A stretch of DNA of 64,000 nucleotides from Isochrysis galbana. Taxonomy: Eukaryota; Haptophyta; Isochrysidales; Isochrysidaceae. Shown here piece by piece: positions 1 through 9,850 of the stretch. The stretch covers positions 6,921,137 to 6,985,136 of the forward strand of contig CM030933.1 of the NCBI GenBank assembly GCA_018136815.1. The letters are read 5' to 3'. The position numbers and the translations under genes were made by a program. The notes below the pieces were generated by a model. It was not told the origin of the DNA and did not search any database. It was given only the letters and a program-made list of their open reading frames with translations. Position 1 is the first letter of the stretch, and every line of letters begins with the position of its first letter.

Positions 1-170
1 CATGCTGTTAGGTAGAGGGCCTTACTTAAGGCTGTCGGGGGTCGGGGGTATCTTCATTGGGGCATATGGAAAGAGTCTATCTTTGGACTTTTGCGTGCGA
101 GACCTTTTGGGACGGGGCGTGTAGTTGGTGATGGCGTCTATAGGCTTTCGAATATATTTGTCGCAGGGCA
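1..170. other. Unassigned left edge
   Basis: GT-rich sequence with no convincing reading frame. It precedes an R4-type repeat and may be its distal part cut by the window edge. Confidence 0.3.
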
Positions 171-500
171 CCACGCTAGGGCCAGACCCGGAGGCCTTCC
201 CTATTGGAGTGTCCCGCTGGTGGAGTGTGGTGGATGTGGCTGTGGAAGTTGAGGTGAGTGTTGTGGTCCAGCATGGTGGTCTCCATGAGGTCTGGGCGTG
301 CGCTGTTCGCGGTGATGCGGGGGCGTGGTGTGTGGTGTGGCGGCTCCTGTGCCCACCTGGCTGGGCGTGTCGTCTGGGCGCGGTCGCTTCGGCGACAGCG
401 GAGTGTCCATCAGCAGTTCGTCCATCTCAGCGAGGGCGGCGGCAGCGAGGGAGGGAGGCGGCGCGCGCTCCATGACCCTATCGGTTTAACGATAGTTGGG
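170..500 (+). repeat. R4 repeat copy, hairpin end
   Basis: This stretch matches 17770-18068: both contain a segment around 'CCCGGAGGC(C/T)TTCCCTAT', then a G-rich body, and both end in 'CTCCATGACCCTATCG' followed by a hairpin (arms CTATCGTT / AACGATAG around TT; this copy has CTATCGGT on the left arm). No protein is supported; open frames across it are in low-complexity GC-rich sequence. The hairpin end is shared with 47459-47481. Confidence 0.6.
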
Positions 501-501
501 A

Positions 502-563
502 TTCCGGGACTGAAAAGTTGTGTCCAATTAGCTAGTGGGGTTGACTAGGATATAACATTAATA
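502..563 (+). repeat. R3 repeat, 3' end fragment
   Basis: About 60 bp match the 3' end of the full R3 element (20658-21524): a segment starting GGGATTCCGGGAC, then AAAAGTTGTGTCCAATTAGC, ending in an A/T-rich GGATATAACATTAAT tail. It directly abuts the R4 hairpin, so R3 and R4 may share a 3' end or one inserted beside the other. Other copies end near 21524, 23250 and (minus) from 63952. Confidence 0.7.
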
Positions 564-1013
564 ATTTAAAATTAGTGATGCAACCCTAGCAGTACTAATA
601 TGAAGGTAGGGTATTATGCTTGGGAGTTCCTTTAAGTGATGTTTGCTTGGAGGTTGGAGGTGGAGGGAATCATTTTTGTGGTATGCCGTATGTACGTGTA
701 GTATTCAGTGGCTTTTTCGTCACGCATAGTAGTGGGCCGGCGAAGCAGCTCTACTGTTGCAACTATTTGCGCTTGAAATCGCGGAATATATGAACAACAA
801 GCAGGCGAGGGGTTCTGCGCACAATCGCACGCGCCGTACAGTGAGCAGAACTTCGAAAAGACAGTCACAGCATCTCGATGGTATTGCCGGCTGACGGACC
901 CTGGGTTTTGCACTAGAGTACACTAATAGCTGCGGGATTTCGCTCGCTCTAATTTCTGCGTCCATGTCATCAAAGGCATGGAGCATCTCTCGCATATCAC
1001 ATGAATTGAATGT
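564..1013 (-). other. 3' flank of 195-aa gene, no clear gene
   Basis: Reading minus, a short frame near 995-890 (starting MREMLHAFDDMDAEIRASEI) looks protein-like and directly follows the stop of the 195-residue gene. It could be a further exon, but I could not find a splice pair that joins the two in frame with a normal intron length. Otherwise nothing is recognised. Confidence 0.25.
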
Positions 1014-1601
1014 TCACACCGTGCAGAATGTCTGCCTCATGAATTCTCGTCTTGTTAGTGGAGCAGTACGCCTGCGCCGGCTGAGGGGGTCGATTGGGAC
1101 CTCTTCAAGAGGTACCAGGGCCCATAGCATCACTTTACCGTGTACACGTCGCGCTTCCGTGTGGGGTACATCACCACTTACGCGCAGCAGCGCCTTCTGC
1201 GCCTTGAGCAGCTTGCTGCCCTTGGGGAATGAGTTCAGCGCTGCTCGTGCAGCCTCGAGGGTGTCATGAACAAAGAATGCACCCCGATGGCCGAGGGCAG
1301 GTCTACGTGCGATCCTGACCCCAAGCTTGAACTCCGTCCGCCCGTCAAAGATCGACAGGTACCGCCCATCTACCTTTGCAACCGCCTTGTAGTACCATCT
1401 CGACCGCGCTCGATATGCGTGCTCAAGCAGCTGCGACGAGTCCTCTAGCTCGGCGATGGCCTGTGCAAACGCCTCTTCGAGTCGTGCGGTACGATGAGAG
1501 TGCTCCGCCACGCGCCGCTGCCACTCGATCACGTCGTCCGTCAGTAGCGTCGTCGCCACCTCATGCAGATGGTCGAGCCGGACCAAGCTGGCATCATCCA
1601 T
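1014..1601 (-). CDS. Conserved-looking 195-aa protein of unknown function
   Basis: A single-exon frame of 195 residues starting at an ATG at 1601. Residues 1-70 are helical and charged (a heptad-like stretch around residues 25-65 could be a short coiled coil). Residues ~75-165 hold a compact segment with the pattern Y-L-S-I-F-D-G-x-T-E-F-x-L-G, then a G-rich turn, then A-L-L-R-V and a final W-x-L-V-P-L-E-E-V. I have the impression of similar segments in hypothetical proteins of algae and large DNA viruses, but that is recollection, not a search. There is no signal peptide, membrane segment or catalytic motif I can name. The C-terminal tail is Arg-rich (RRRR). Codon use is GC-rich like the other genes. 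Confidence 0.55.
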   Translation of the reverse strand: MDDASLVRLDHLHEVATTLLTDDVIEWQRRVAEHSHRTARLEEAFAQAIAELEDSSQLLEHAYRARSRWYYKAVAKVDGRYLSIFDGRTEFKLGVRIARRPALGHRGAFFVHDTLEAARAALNSFPKGSKLLKAQKALLRVSGDVPHTEARRVHGKVMLWALVPLEEVPIDPLSRRRRTAPLTRREFMRQTFCTV

Positions 1602-2033
1602 CGACGGCAGCTACAACTTTTCAATGGTTCTTCTGTATTTGTCCCCCTACTTTCTTCATATTCGACGAGTTTGAAGGTGGGTCCTCTCGCCTTTTCTCGT
1701 GGACTCGTCGGTGGTCAGTCGTCAATTGAAATGGCCGGGTGAGGGAAGCACAGCTATCCACCAGTTTTCAGATGGTTCTCTACCTTTTCTTGCGTGTGAG
1801 GGACGGGCCCTTCGGATGCTCTAGATCTCTCTCCCTTCTCCACCTTTTACGTTTTGCGATGCCCCCCCCCTCCCCTTCTCCGTTCTCGGGTGTCACATGG
1901 AGGTGTGTGTGTTATGGTTCGGGGGATGATTCACACCGCTCACCACTAGGTGCTGTCTTGAGTCTTGAGGTGGCACACGCCCACACTGACCCATCCTCAG
2001 CCTGCCTTGCAACTACTCCCCTCGTGCGCTACA
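1602..2033. other. 5' flank of 195-aa gene, no gene seen
   Basis: Upstream region of the minus-strand gene at 1014-1601. The sequence is mixed, with a run of C at 1860-1870 and a C-rich stretch; no motif or gene is supported. Confidence 0.3.
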
Positions 2034-3221
2034 TAGGGGTTCAGGTTGTCAACTAAGTGTATACTTGGTTCGCCCATGGGGGGGCACGAGCCCCCCACTC
2101 TCCCTGCCATGGGGGAGGAACCACCCATCCTCCTGGCATGCCTGATGGCTTGCCAGGAGGAGACTGCCTTGCTGGCCCTCTCTGTTCCCCACAGGCTCGC
2201 TTAGTCGCTCGTCCTGGCCGCTGGCCCCTCGTGGCCAGCCCATCGCTCTAAACCCCCCCTCCCCCCCTGGTCGGCAGGCAGACAGGTGCAGCGTGGGGGC
2301 CCCTGAGGCTCAGGAGCGCCAGCGAGGGAGAGGCAGGGGAGGCTGGGGCTACCCCCCCTCCCCCCTCCTCCCCTGGTCGACTGGTCGACAGGCAGACAGG
2401 TGCAGCGTGGGGGCCCCTGACCCTTGAGGCTCAGGAGCGCCAGCGAGGGAGAGGCAGGGGAGGCTGGGGCTACCCCCCCTCCCCCCTCCCCCCCGGTCGA
2501 CAGGTAGACAGGTGCAGGTGCAGCGTGGGGCCCCCTGACCCCTGACTGAGGCTCAAGAGCGCCAGCGAGGGAGAGGCAGGGGAGGCTGGGTCCTCCCCCT
2601 CCCCAGCCTCCCCCCCTTTCGACAGGCAGACAGGTGCAGCGTGGAGCGTGGGGGCCCCTGAGGCTCAGGAGCGCCAGCGAGGGAGAGGCAGGGGAGGCGA
2701 TGGCCCAACCCGCGCCTCCTCTGCCCCCTGAGCTGGCCTCCAAGAGCCTCCAGGGGTGCCGCCAATGGGCAATGGGCAGCTGCAGGCTTGCCGCAGGCGC
2801 GCGATCGCGCGTGCCGCAAGAGAGGGGAGAGAGAGCGCGGAGAAGAGGGTGGGCGGAGCGAGAGCTCCTCTCACCGAAAAGTAGGTAAGTCCCGCACCTG
2901 TTTACAGGATAAGTCGGGACTCGGGACTGAGGACGCCGCCAGCCCGGGAGGCGTAGGAGTAAGGAGTAAGGGGGGAACGGATCACCGGGGGGGGGGGGGG
3001 GGGGGGCGCGGGCCACCGGACCATATCTAAGCCCTTCACCCCAACCCCCCTAGTAGTGCACGGGGGGACCCGCCTGATGGCGGGATGGCGGGGCGCGGGG
3101 CGGCGGGGCGGGAGAAGGGCCGGGGGAGTGGAGGTGTAGAAGGTATGCTACTTGTAGGTAGTGGTTCCATTCGCCGCGAGTGGCCGGTAAGAATATTAGA
3201 AGTTTTAGGGGTTCAGGTTGT
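2034..3221 (+). mobile_element. R1 retroposon copy with 16-bp target duplication
   Basis: The 16-mer TAGGGGTTCAGGTTGT occurs exactly at 2034-2049 and again at 3206-3221 and encloses an R1 element at 2050-3205. The 5' end is the R1 tip (hairpin arms CAACTAAGT / ACTTGGTT, here slightly diverged), followed by the CCATGG-G-run-CACGAGC-C-run palindrome. The body contains several tandem units of about 110-130 bp (2270-2700), each with CGACAGGCAGACAGGTGCAG and GAGCGCCAGCGAGGGAGAGG, then a GTAAGTCCCGCACCTG segment, a G-run at 2988-3006, and an A/T-rich 3' end. Only Pro/Gly-rich open frames run through it. Copies: 13050-13517, 20148-20657 plus 21542-21747, 28190-28619 (fold-back) and 36246-37006. Confidence 0.85.
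2988..3006 (+). repeat. Poly-G run inside R1
   Basis: About 18 consecutive G residues within the R1 body. The related copy at 36246-37006 has only a short G-run here, so this is a local expansion and its length is likely unstable or misassembled. Confidence 0.8.
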
Positions 3222-4703
3222 AGGTTGTGGGGGTGGGGTGGGTGGGGTTGAGTGGGGCGCTCCTGCCCCTAGCGGCCTGATTCCCGTGCCTTCATCCCGT
3301 GCCTCTAGCTAGGTGGCAGGTTTCGTCGTCGTCGAGTTTTGAGTTGTGTGGTGTTGGCGTAAGCAAGGCGTAAGGCGTGGCAGCTGGTAGCCGTTGGGCT
3401 TTTGCGCGGTGGGTAGTCTCTCTATGACTATGAGGTTAAGTCGTAAGTCACTCGCGCAGTTTAGGCGAGCTTTTCGGTTAGGTTGAGCGCCCTTTTTGCC
3501 AATGTACCCCATGGGAGGGGGGTCTAAAAACCAAAAAACGTGCATCTGGGTCGCAGCGGTGTCGCCTTGTCTCTTTTAATTAGCGCTCAAAGCTCAAATC
3601 ACGTAATCTTAAATTTCAAATTGTGACGCCGCCGTAGTAAGTACGCAGTAGCGGTACCACTGCTGCGAGCACAAGCACAAGAGTTTGGCGGTATTTTTGA
3701 TGTTGTGGGGGGAGGGGAGGGCAGTTGCCGCATCGCCGGGGAAGGGGGGGGGATGTTGCAGATCTTGACCTCCATATATGTATATGTACACCGACTCAGC
3801 CGCTCGAACCACTTCATGTGGGAAGGCAAGAAACTCTGCCGCCTCACCAAAGGGGGAGGGGGGGGGGAGGGCAACGCCGCGCGTTCGCTACGGGGCAGAA
3901 ACTCCCAGGCCCTCCGATGCTCTTGCTCCGGCTCGATCAACAATGCAATTGCAGTGCAGACACACCGTTCAAAAGCAGCACCACCTCTAGCCGTCAGGAA
4001 CCCCCCTCGTACCTATACACGTGTGCCGTGGGTCTCTAGCTTTTGCCCGACATTTCTCGAAACGTTCGTCAGCAACAGCCGCCGCAGGAACTCAGCAACA
4101 GCACATCCATACATTGAGCATGATGATGAGCGCGCCCGCTTCCGCTCTCGGCATCTCGCAAATCACAAGCCCGAGATTGCCAGTCCTATGAGACAATCCA
4201 TTGCAACTGCCTCATGATCGAACAAGCATGTGTAACTTCCCATCCGTCTCCGTATTTTTGGGTCTCGTCTCCAGGTTCATTAGTCAGAGAGTCGCTAGAT
4301 TGCGTGGTGCCCCAGACGCATCGTACCACCCACGCACAGTCGCCCTAAATATCCTCGGTCCCCTTGCAAAATTCATATCGCCGGCCCTCAACTGAATAAT
4401 GGTGGCGCAACGCGCCCGTCCCCTCCTCGGTTATCTCAAGAACAGACTCCGCATCATGTATTGACCGCACGAACCCCGATTGCGAACAGTAAGAAGGATG
4501 CTGAACAGAAAAGTTGTCACAGTCCCTTGCATTTCTCAACTACCAATCGACGGCAGCCAGCTCTCTGATTACATAGCATGGTGTGCTCGATTCTCTGCTC
4601 TAAACCAGCGTGTTACGTCCTGGCATAGGGCCGCTCAGCAACCTGCTCAGACTGAAAAGTTTGAGCGTTGCACCATCATCGTGGCCTGTACGATGGGCGT
4701 TTC
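3222..4703. other. Intergenic, 3' flank of glycosyltransferase gene
   Basis: About 1.5 kb with no recognisable protein. It holds GT-rich (3222-3330), mixed, and G-rich (3700-3880) stretches. Open frames of up to 170 codons exist on both strands at 3600-4220, overlap each other and show no domain; I treat them as chance. The part nearest 4703 is presumably the 3' untranslated region of the minus-strand gene. Confidence 0.3.
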
Positions 4704-6950
4704 TCAGCGCTCCACATGCGAGCCTGCAACGGAATGATCTATTGTGCCCGCGGTCGGCTGCTTGGGTAGCGGAGTCAGCAGCGTCACACCTTGCGGTAGA
4801 ATGATGGGTGGTTGCCCGCACGGTGGTGGTGCGGGCAGTCCCGCCGGCTCGAGCTTCCAGCGGCACCAGATCTCGAATGCTGCCTCTTCAGCAGCAATGC
4901 GAGCATGCTCCGCACCAGGCGCGCCGACGGCCGTCGCTGCTTCGGCGCGGATCAAGGCCAGTGCACCCGTGAAGGATTCGCGGTAGAAGCGAAAGGGCAC
5001 GCGCGAAAATACCTCGGGCGTGTCTCCGTGGCGGCGAGCGAGATCAACGTACTTTTTGCGCCATCGTGCAAATGTGGCAGACTCGAAGTGCAGGACGACG
5101 GCGATACCAGCTGGTACCATGTGCGTTACACGGGCATGCGCGCCACCCGATCCATTTGCACAGCGGAAGTGGTGCGGCCCGTGGGAGCGCAACCCCGATG
5201 CCGAGAGCAGGCCGAGCGACTTCCCATTAGTGTAGGAGCAGTACTTGGTCGGATGGTGGCGGAAGACACAGGCTTGAGCGAAAGGATTGGCGCAGGTTGG
5301 CGAAGGGAGCAGCGCCTCGACGTTTTGGAGGTGAAGATCTGGTCTCGAAGGGTCAGCAGTTGCAAGCTCGTGCATGAGAGCGGACGCGCCTCCTGCGCAG
5401 TAGATGAGCTCGTCGTCATCTATGTGAAGCAGATGGGTGAAGCCAGCTGCACGCGCCGCAGGAATGGCCTGCGCAATGTGCGCGGACTGGCGGTCCATTT
5501 GCTCAAAGTAATCTCGCTCATTGGCGCATGAGAAGGTCGCCTCGACGAGCGTGTTCCAGGGCGGGGAGCGGAGAAGCGGCTCGAGTGAAGGCGTGTCCTC
5601 GACGCGGATGTAGAAGCGCTGCACCCCAAGCGTCTGGTGGTGGTGCATTAGCCATGTCTCGAAGTTGGATGGCGACTTCACCATCGACACTATGGCGATG
5701 GAGACGCCGTACGGAGTGCCAGGGTTTGCTCCAACATAGCCATAGCGCGCGGCAGCCGGTGCAAGCATGTGCGAAGGACTGGGCGGGATGATGAGGACAG
5801 GATTGGGGTCGCCGGCTTCCATGTAGTACGCGGTTTTCTTTGTGCTGTAGGTTGAGCCTGCGTTGGATGTTCGGGACGGTGTGCCTAGGTTTTGGCGCAC
5901 ATTGCCACGAGTTAGGTACTGGCCAACGACCTGCTGCGGCTCCTGTTGATACACCTGTCGTGTCGCAACCGGGTAATCGAACGTCTGGTGCTCGTACAGC
6001 TCAACCTGCTGCGGCTGCTGGTGTTGGAGCTGTTGCCGCAGCCGAAAGTGCTGCTGGGCCACCGATGCCACACTATCATGGTCAGCCCCGGCATGGTAGT
6101 GCGTCACCTCGGGCAGAGACGAGGGCAACAAGGGCGAGAAGGCGGTCGGCGGTGCCGCCGCCTGATAGTAATTCAGGTACTCGGGAAGCGTAGGCGAGAC
6201 CAAGGACTCCACCACCGGCGCGTAGCAGTTCGGCTTGGGTGGCGGGTGAATCAGCTGGTTGCCAACATTGTCGCTGGCATTGAGCTGCAATGAAAAGAGG
6301 GCAGCACGCGGGGGCAAGGGCGACGGAGCCTCCGGAGGCATGGCGTGCATGAGCGGCGCGAAGGCGTACGAGGGCATCATAGATGTGGGCGAGGGCGGAC
6401 CCGTGGGCGCGACAACGCCGTACTGCTGCGCTAGCTGCTGGTGGTGCTGAGCGATTGTCGGGTGTGGTAGCTGTTGGAGCAAAGCGTGCTGGTGCTCAAG
6501 GTGTTGTTGCTGGAGGTGCTCTTGCTGATACTGCTGATGGAACCGCTGCTGCTGCTGCTGGTAGGCGTCTGGCTCGTACGATTGGTGCCGAACCATATGT
6601 TCGTGGACCCGATGATAGAGCTCTCGCTGCATCGACGCGCTCTGGTCGAGCGCGTGGCCTGCGCCATGCACCATGATGCCATCAAACTGCCGTGAGTGTT
6701 GCGGGTGAAGCTCACCCGGCATGGGCTGGAGGTCGCCCTCGGTCGTGTACCGCGCGGTCGGCGCGGCCTCTGCGCTCAAACCGATGGGCTCAACGTCTCG
6801 CGTTCGCACAGCGGGATGCCTCGTGTTATCTGCACGTCGCGAGGCCACGAGTGCACCGGGCAACACCTCGGCGGGCAGGTGGGCCGAGGGCGCAAGGCGT
6901 GGGCTCCTCCGGCGCGGTGCGGTGGCAGCAGTGCTGTGCTGCTGCGTCAT
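4704..6950 (-). CDS. Glycosyltransferase family 2/92-like protein with long Gln-rich N-terminus
   Basis: A 748-residue frame from an ATG at 6950. Residues 1-~410 are low complexity: basic Arg/Pro at the start, then long Gln/His runs (around residues 120-180 and 270-330) and Pro-rich spacers. Residues ~420-690 form a glycosyltransferase-like domain: VSIAIVSMVK-x-E-x-x-W-L-x-H-H near the start, a HIDDDELI metal/nucleotide-sugar motif near residue 510, a G-K-S segment followed by SHGPHHFR, and an HFESATFARW-R-K segment. This layout fits the 'Glyco_tranf_2_4' (DUF23/GT92-related) families that add sugars in the secretory pathway; the acceptor is unknown. I see no clear signal anchor, so either the true start is elsewhere or targeting is unusual. 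The Gln-rich part lies in the promoter-proximal third and could be repeat expansion. No introns are needed. Confidence 0.75.
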   Translation of the reverse strand: MTQQHSTAATAPRRRSPRLAPSAHLPAEVLPGALVASRRADNTRHPAVRTRDVEPIGLSAEAAPTARYTTEGDLQPMPGELHPQHSRQFDGIMVHGAGHALDQSASMQRELYHRVHEHMVRHQSYEPDAYQQQQQRFHQQYQQEHLQQQHLEHQHALLQQLPHPTIAQHHQQLAQQYGVVAPTGPPSPTSMMPSYAFAPLMHAMPPEAPSPLPPRAALFSLQLNASDNVGNQLIHPPPKPNCYAPVVESLVSPTLPEYLNYYQAAAPPTAFSPLLPSSLPEVTHYHAGADHDSVASVAQQHFRLRQQLQHQQPQQVELYEHQTFDYPVATRQVYQQEPQQVVGQYLTRGNVRQNLGTPSRTSNAGSTYSTKKTAYYMEAGDPNPVLIIPPSPSHMLAPAAARYGYVGANPGTPYGVSIAIVSMVKSPSNFETWLMHHHQTLGVQRFYIRVEDTPSLEPLLRSPPWNTLVEATFSCANERDYFEQMDRQSAHIAQAIPAARAAGFTHLLHIDDDELIYCAGGASALMHELATADPSRPDLHLQNVEALLPSPTCANPFAQACVFRHHPTKYCSYTNGKSLGLLSASGLRSHGPHHFRCANGSGGAHARVTHMVPAGIAVVLHFESATFARWRKKYVDLARRHGDTPEVFSRVPFRFYRESFTGALALIRAEAATAVGAPGAEHARIAAEEAAFEIWCRWKLEPAGLPAPPPCGQPPIILPQGVTLLTPLPKQPTAGTIDHSVAGSHVER

Positions 6951-7140
6951 GGAGGCGCCGTCGCAGATGGGAGGGGACGGTGAGACGAGTCAACGCTTGC
7001 GCGGCAGGCTGCCTGCTCGCTGATCGTCTTGGTGGTGAGGCGGAAGGAAGAGAGGCTCGGCCGGGCGTGGGGTTCGACAGTGCCCTAACCGGCTGTGAGC
7101 AGTGTACAGGAGAGGGAGGAGGAGAGGGCGTCTACAGACA
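6951..7140 (-). promoter_or_regulatory. 5' flank of glycosyltransferase gene
   Basis: Upstream of the minus-strand start at 6950. There is no TATA-like box in a convincing place; the next 450 bp upstream are extreme G/C-run sequence (see 7150-7600). Confidence 0.2.
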
Positions 7141-7149
7141 CCACGTGAG

Positions 7150-7600
7150 GTCGCGCGTGAGGGAGGGGGGGAGGGCCTCCAGGCAAGAAGAGGGGGGGGG
7201 GGCGGGGGGGGGGGGGGGGAGTCTTGTTTTGGCAGCCAGTCCCAGCGCGCGCGGGCGGCGGGGGGGGGGGGAAGGGGGGGATGGGCGGGGGGGGGGCGGG
7301 GGGGCGGGCAAGGGCGGGGGAGGGGGGAGAGGGGGAGAAAGCGGGGGGGCGGGGGGGGGGGGGGGAAGGGGGCCGAGAAGAAGGGAAGAAGGAGAGGGGC
7401 GGGGGGGAGCGGCGGGAGCGTGTTGGAAGGGGGCGCGAAGGGGGGAAAGGCAAACCCCCCCCCTCCCCCCGCGGGGGAGAAGCGCGCGGGGCTTCGTCAG
7501 CGCCCCCCTCCTCCCCCCCCCGCCCCCCCCCCGCCCGCGCCCCCTTCCCCCCCCCCCCCCCTCAACTTCCCCCGCCCCCCCCGCCCCCCGGGCGCGCCGC
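7150..7600. repeat. G-run block switching to C-run block
   Basis: On the plus strand 7150-7450 is almost pure G/A with many runs of 5-14 G. From about 7455 to 7600 it turns into almost pure C with runs of 6-14 C. Each half could form quadruplex or i-motif structures and the two halves are complementary enough to fold back. Long open frames cross it on both strands only because the composition lacks stops. It lies 200-650 bp upstream of the minus-strand gene that starts at 6950. Confidence 0.85.
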
Positions 7601-7728
7601 CGGACGTCTGCGCTGCGCCCTCGGTCCTGCAGCTCGGTGCCGAGATGCGAGCGGCCCGCTCTCCACCGAAACGAGCGCACAATCACCGCACGCGCGCGCC
7701 ACACACACCTCGCGTTCGTGAGACCGGC

Positions 7729-7729
<1 letters not shown>

Positions 7730-7762
<33 letters not shown>
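7730..7762 (+). repeat. (GA)n microsatellite
   Basis: About 16 GA units followed by GGAAGGAGAGG-type purine sequence. Confidence 0.9.
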
Positions 7763-7763
<1 letters not shown>

Positions 7764-8843
7764 GGAGAGGAGAGAGAGCACGACGAGGCGGCGGTGCGCC
7801 ACCGGCTGCGTAGAAGAACGCACGCTGGACGAGAGACACTCTACGACACTGGAGCAGCTCTGCGTGCGAGGACGATCTGTGGCTTCCACAGTCGGAGGGG
7901 GGGGGGGGCGCAGGGTTCTCCAGACGTCGTCTTCACTGCGACTCCACAACTCCACAGCAAGACTTCCTCACTTGCGCATGCGTTCGTTCTCGTAGGATGT
8001 CACCTGCTGCCCGCCCGGGCTTGGTGATTGGTGATTGTTGGCGGCGCTCATGGCCAACCAAAAAAAAACTTTTAATATTCTCGCCCCACCCGCAGCTCTG
8101 GAACACACCCTATTACCTATTACCAATTAGCCTATTAGCCACGCCCTTTTCCCCCTCATTCCCTCAGTATCCGCCTTCCGCCGTGCGGCATCACCCTTTG
8201 TGCGCTCTACTTAGGCCTTAGAGGCTCAGATCATGGGGTGCACCTGCCCCTAGCCCCTAGCCCCTAGCGGCGGGTCCTCACCCTCCTCCTGTGCTTGTGC
8301 CGCTAGGTGGCCTGCTTCTGCCCTGTTGCATTCGTGACGCCGTATTGGTGAGTCTCTTCCGGCGTCATTCGGCTCGGTCTGGCGCCTTGAATCAAGCGAG
8401 TTTCTCGACAAGATCGACTGCTTCTGCTACTAGCTACTAGTAGGTAGTAGGTAGTAGGGCGGTCAAACATCAACATCAAACTCAAACAGGGCTTTTTAAG
8501 CTCTGGCCCATGGGATGAGCAAGGCTCGCCTTTGTGGTGATGAGCGCGGTCAGCCTGCCTTCCTTCGCCATTCCTTTGCCTCTCGCCTCACCTCTGCCTC
8601 ACCAAGCCTCCGCTTTCCACTGCCTCGCCTTGCTTGCTTTTCCCCCATTGCCATTGATTGCCATTCGTACGTATGCCCGCTGTTCTCTCTCTCGTTAATC
8701 TCTCTGCCGCTCCTCCCGTCCTCCCCACCCTTGATGGCTGAGTCTTCCTCAGCCTCAAGCTCGCAGGTCTCTTCTCCCTCGCCACCCTTGTCTTTGCCGT
8801 CGCTGCCGTTGCGTTCGATGGTGCGGTGCTGGTGGTTCTCTTG

Positions 8844-8845
<2 letters not shown>
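7763..8845. other. Intergenic, no gene recognised
   Basis: About 1.1 kb without a supported gene. It contains short repeated words (AGCCCCTAGCCCCTAG near 8250, a CTAGTAGGTAGTAGG stretch near 8435-8460) and, at 8456-8475, a TAGGGCGGTCAAAC motif that is also the end of the TA-flanked element at 40963-41879 and of R8 copies. Confidence 0.35.
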
Positions 8846-8894
<49 letters not shown>

Positions 8895-8895
8895 C
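8846..8895 (+). repeat. (CT)n microsatellite
   Basis: About 22 uninterrupted CT units. The long open frame running through it on the minus strand exists because (GA)n lacks stops. Confidence 0.9.
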
Positions 8896-9039
8896 CGCCC
8901 CCGCTGCGTTTGACTCGATGGTGGCTGTTGCGTCTGTTGTGGTGGTTCCCAAGGCTTTCAGCTTTCAGCCTGGCCCTCGACCTCGCTCTCGATCTCCTTC
9001 TCGTTCTTGTCCTCGTTCTCGCATTTGTCGTCGATTCCT

Positions 9040-9490
9040 TTGGTCTTCGATCCCCGGTCCCCATTCTCGGTGTGCGTCGTGGTTGAGCAAATATTCCCTG
9101 TTTCGATCGCTTGCGATCACCCCTAGCGAGATGCTGGCAGCAGATGCCAGTAGCGGCCATGGCCCTGGGCGTCGGGCCGGATCGAATCGAGGCATTCCTG
9201 CGGTGCGAGCTCGCGAGGGGCCAGGATGGGTTAGTGCGAGTGTGTGCGACCCTCAAGAACCAGCGTGCGACCTTACTAGTGACCCCCCACCCTGCTCGCG
9301 AGAGCTCTGGGCTCTGCATGGCCACCACCTCCATGCCATTCTTCGGCCGATCGCGGGCGATCGGACGTCGCGGAAGTTCCGCGTTTCTAATAGTGATGCG
9401 ACCCACATTCACCACTCTCTGTGGTTCCCTCCCGTGAGCGCCCGCCTCAATCTCCCACAAAATAGACCGCCACGAGCGGGGGAAGGGAGG
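9040..9490. other. Patch resembling bacterial phage-satellite sequence (uncertain)
   Basis: Both strands stay open here and both translations look unusually protein-like for intergenic DNA. On plus, 9111-9437 reads ...RGSSAFLIVMRPTFTTLC; on minus, 9470-9080 reads ...REPQRVVNVGRITIRNAELP.... From memory these resemble peptides annotated in P4-like phage satellites of enterobacteria (the Ash/Icd locus). If right, this is bacterial DNA in the assembly, by transfer or contamination. I could not test it and give no gene name. Confidence 0.3.
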
Positions 9491-9611
9491 GGGGTCACTC
9501 ACCGACGCCATTGCCCTTCGTGGGGCGGGAGGGGGTCGTTCGGAGGGGGGAGGCGGCTGGCGGGGCAGGTAAGGGGGGACCCTAAGGAATCCTTGGACAC
9601 CCAGGGGAGGT

Positions 9612-9850
9612 GGGAAATAGTGGTTAAAATGAGTGAGTGACCGGGCTGCTAATGCCATCAGGGGCGAGGTGGAGGGCGCAGGCGACGCGGTGCGCCCGCG
9701 CAGGGCTTTGTTCTGCATGCCCGGGGGTAACCGTGCCCAGGGAACGCCATCTTTGGTATATCATATCCCCGGACCTACCGTGTATACCTTGCAAACTTGC
9801 AAGTTGCAAGCCGGGACGGCGCATGCAGCACGCGAGCACGCGGCAAGTGA
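9612..9850 (+). repeat. R9 repeat copy
   Basis: Shares a block with the reverse complement of 53760-53950: GAGGTGGA(T)GGAGGGCGCAG, GTGCGCCCGCG-like, GCATGCCCG and GTAACCGT/GTAATCGT words in the same order. No coding potential is apparent. Its ends are not defined. Confidence 0.5.

Noticed and set aside
2201-3016. A 271-codon minus frame with repeated SLPCLSLA units.
   Set aside because: It follows the R1 tandem units; the same repeated peptide appears in every R1 copy in several frames, so it is a shadow of the repeat.
6692-7995. Several long frames on both strands.
   Set aside because: They cross the G-run/C-run block, where stop codons cannot occur; translations are Gly/Arg or Pro runs.
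8588-9718. A 376-codon minus-strand open frame.
   Set aside because: It owes its length to a (GA)n microsatellite and Arg/Glu low complexity, and no domain or start context supports it. The possible bacterial patch within it is reported separately.
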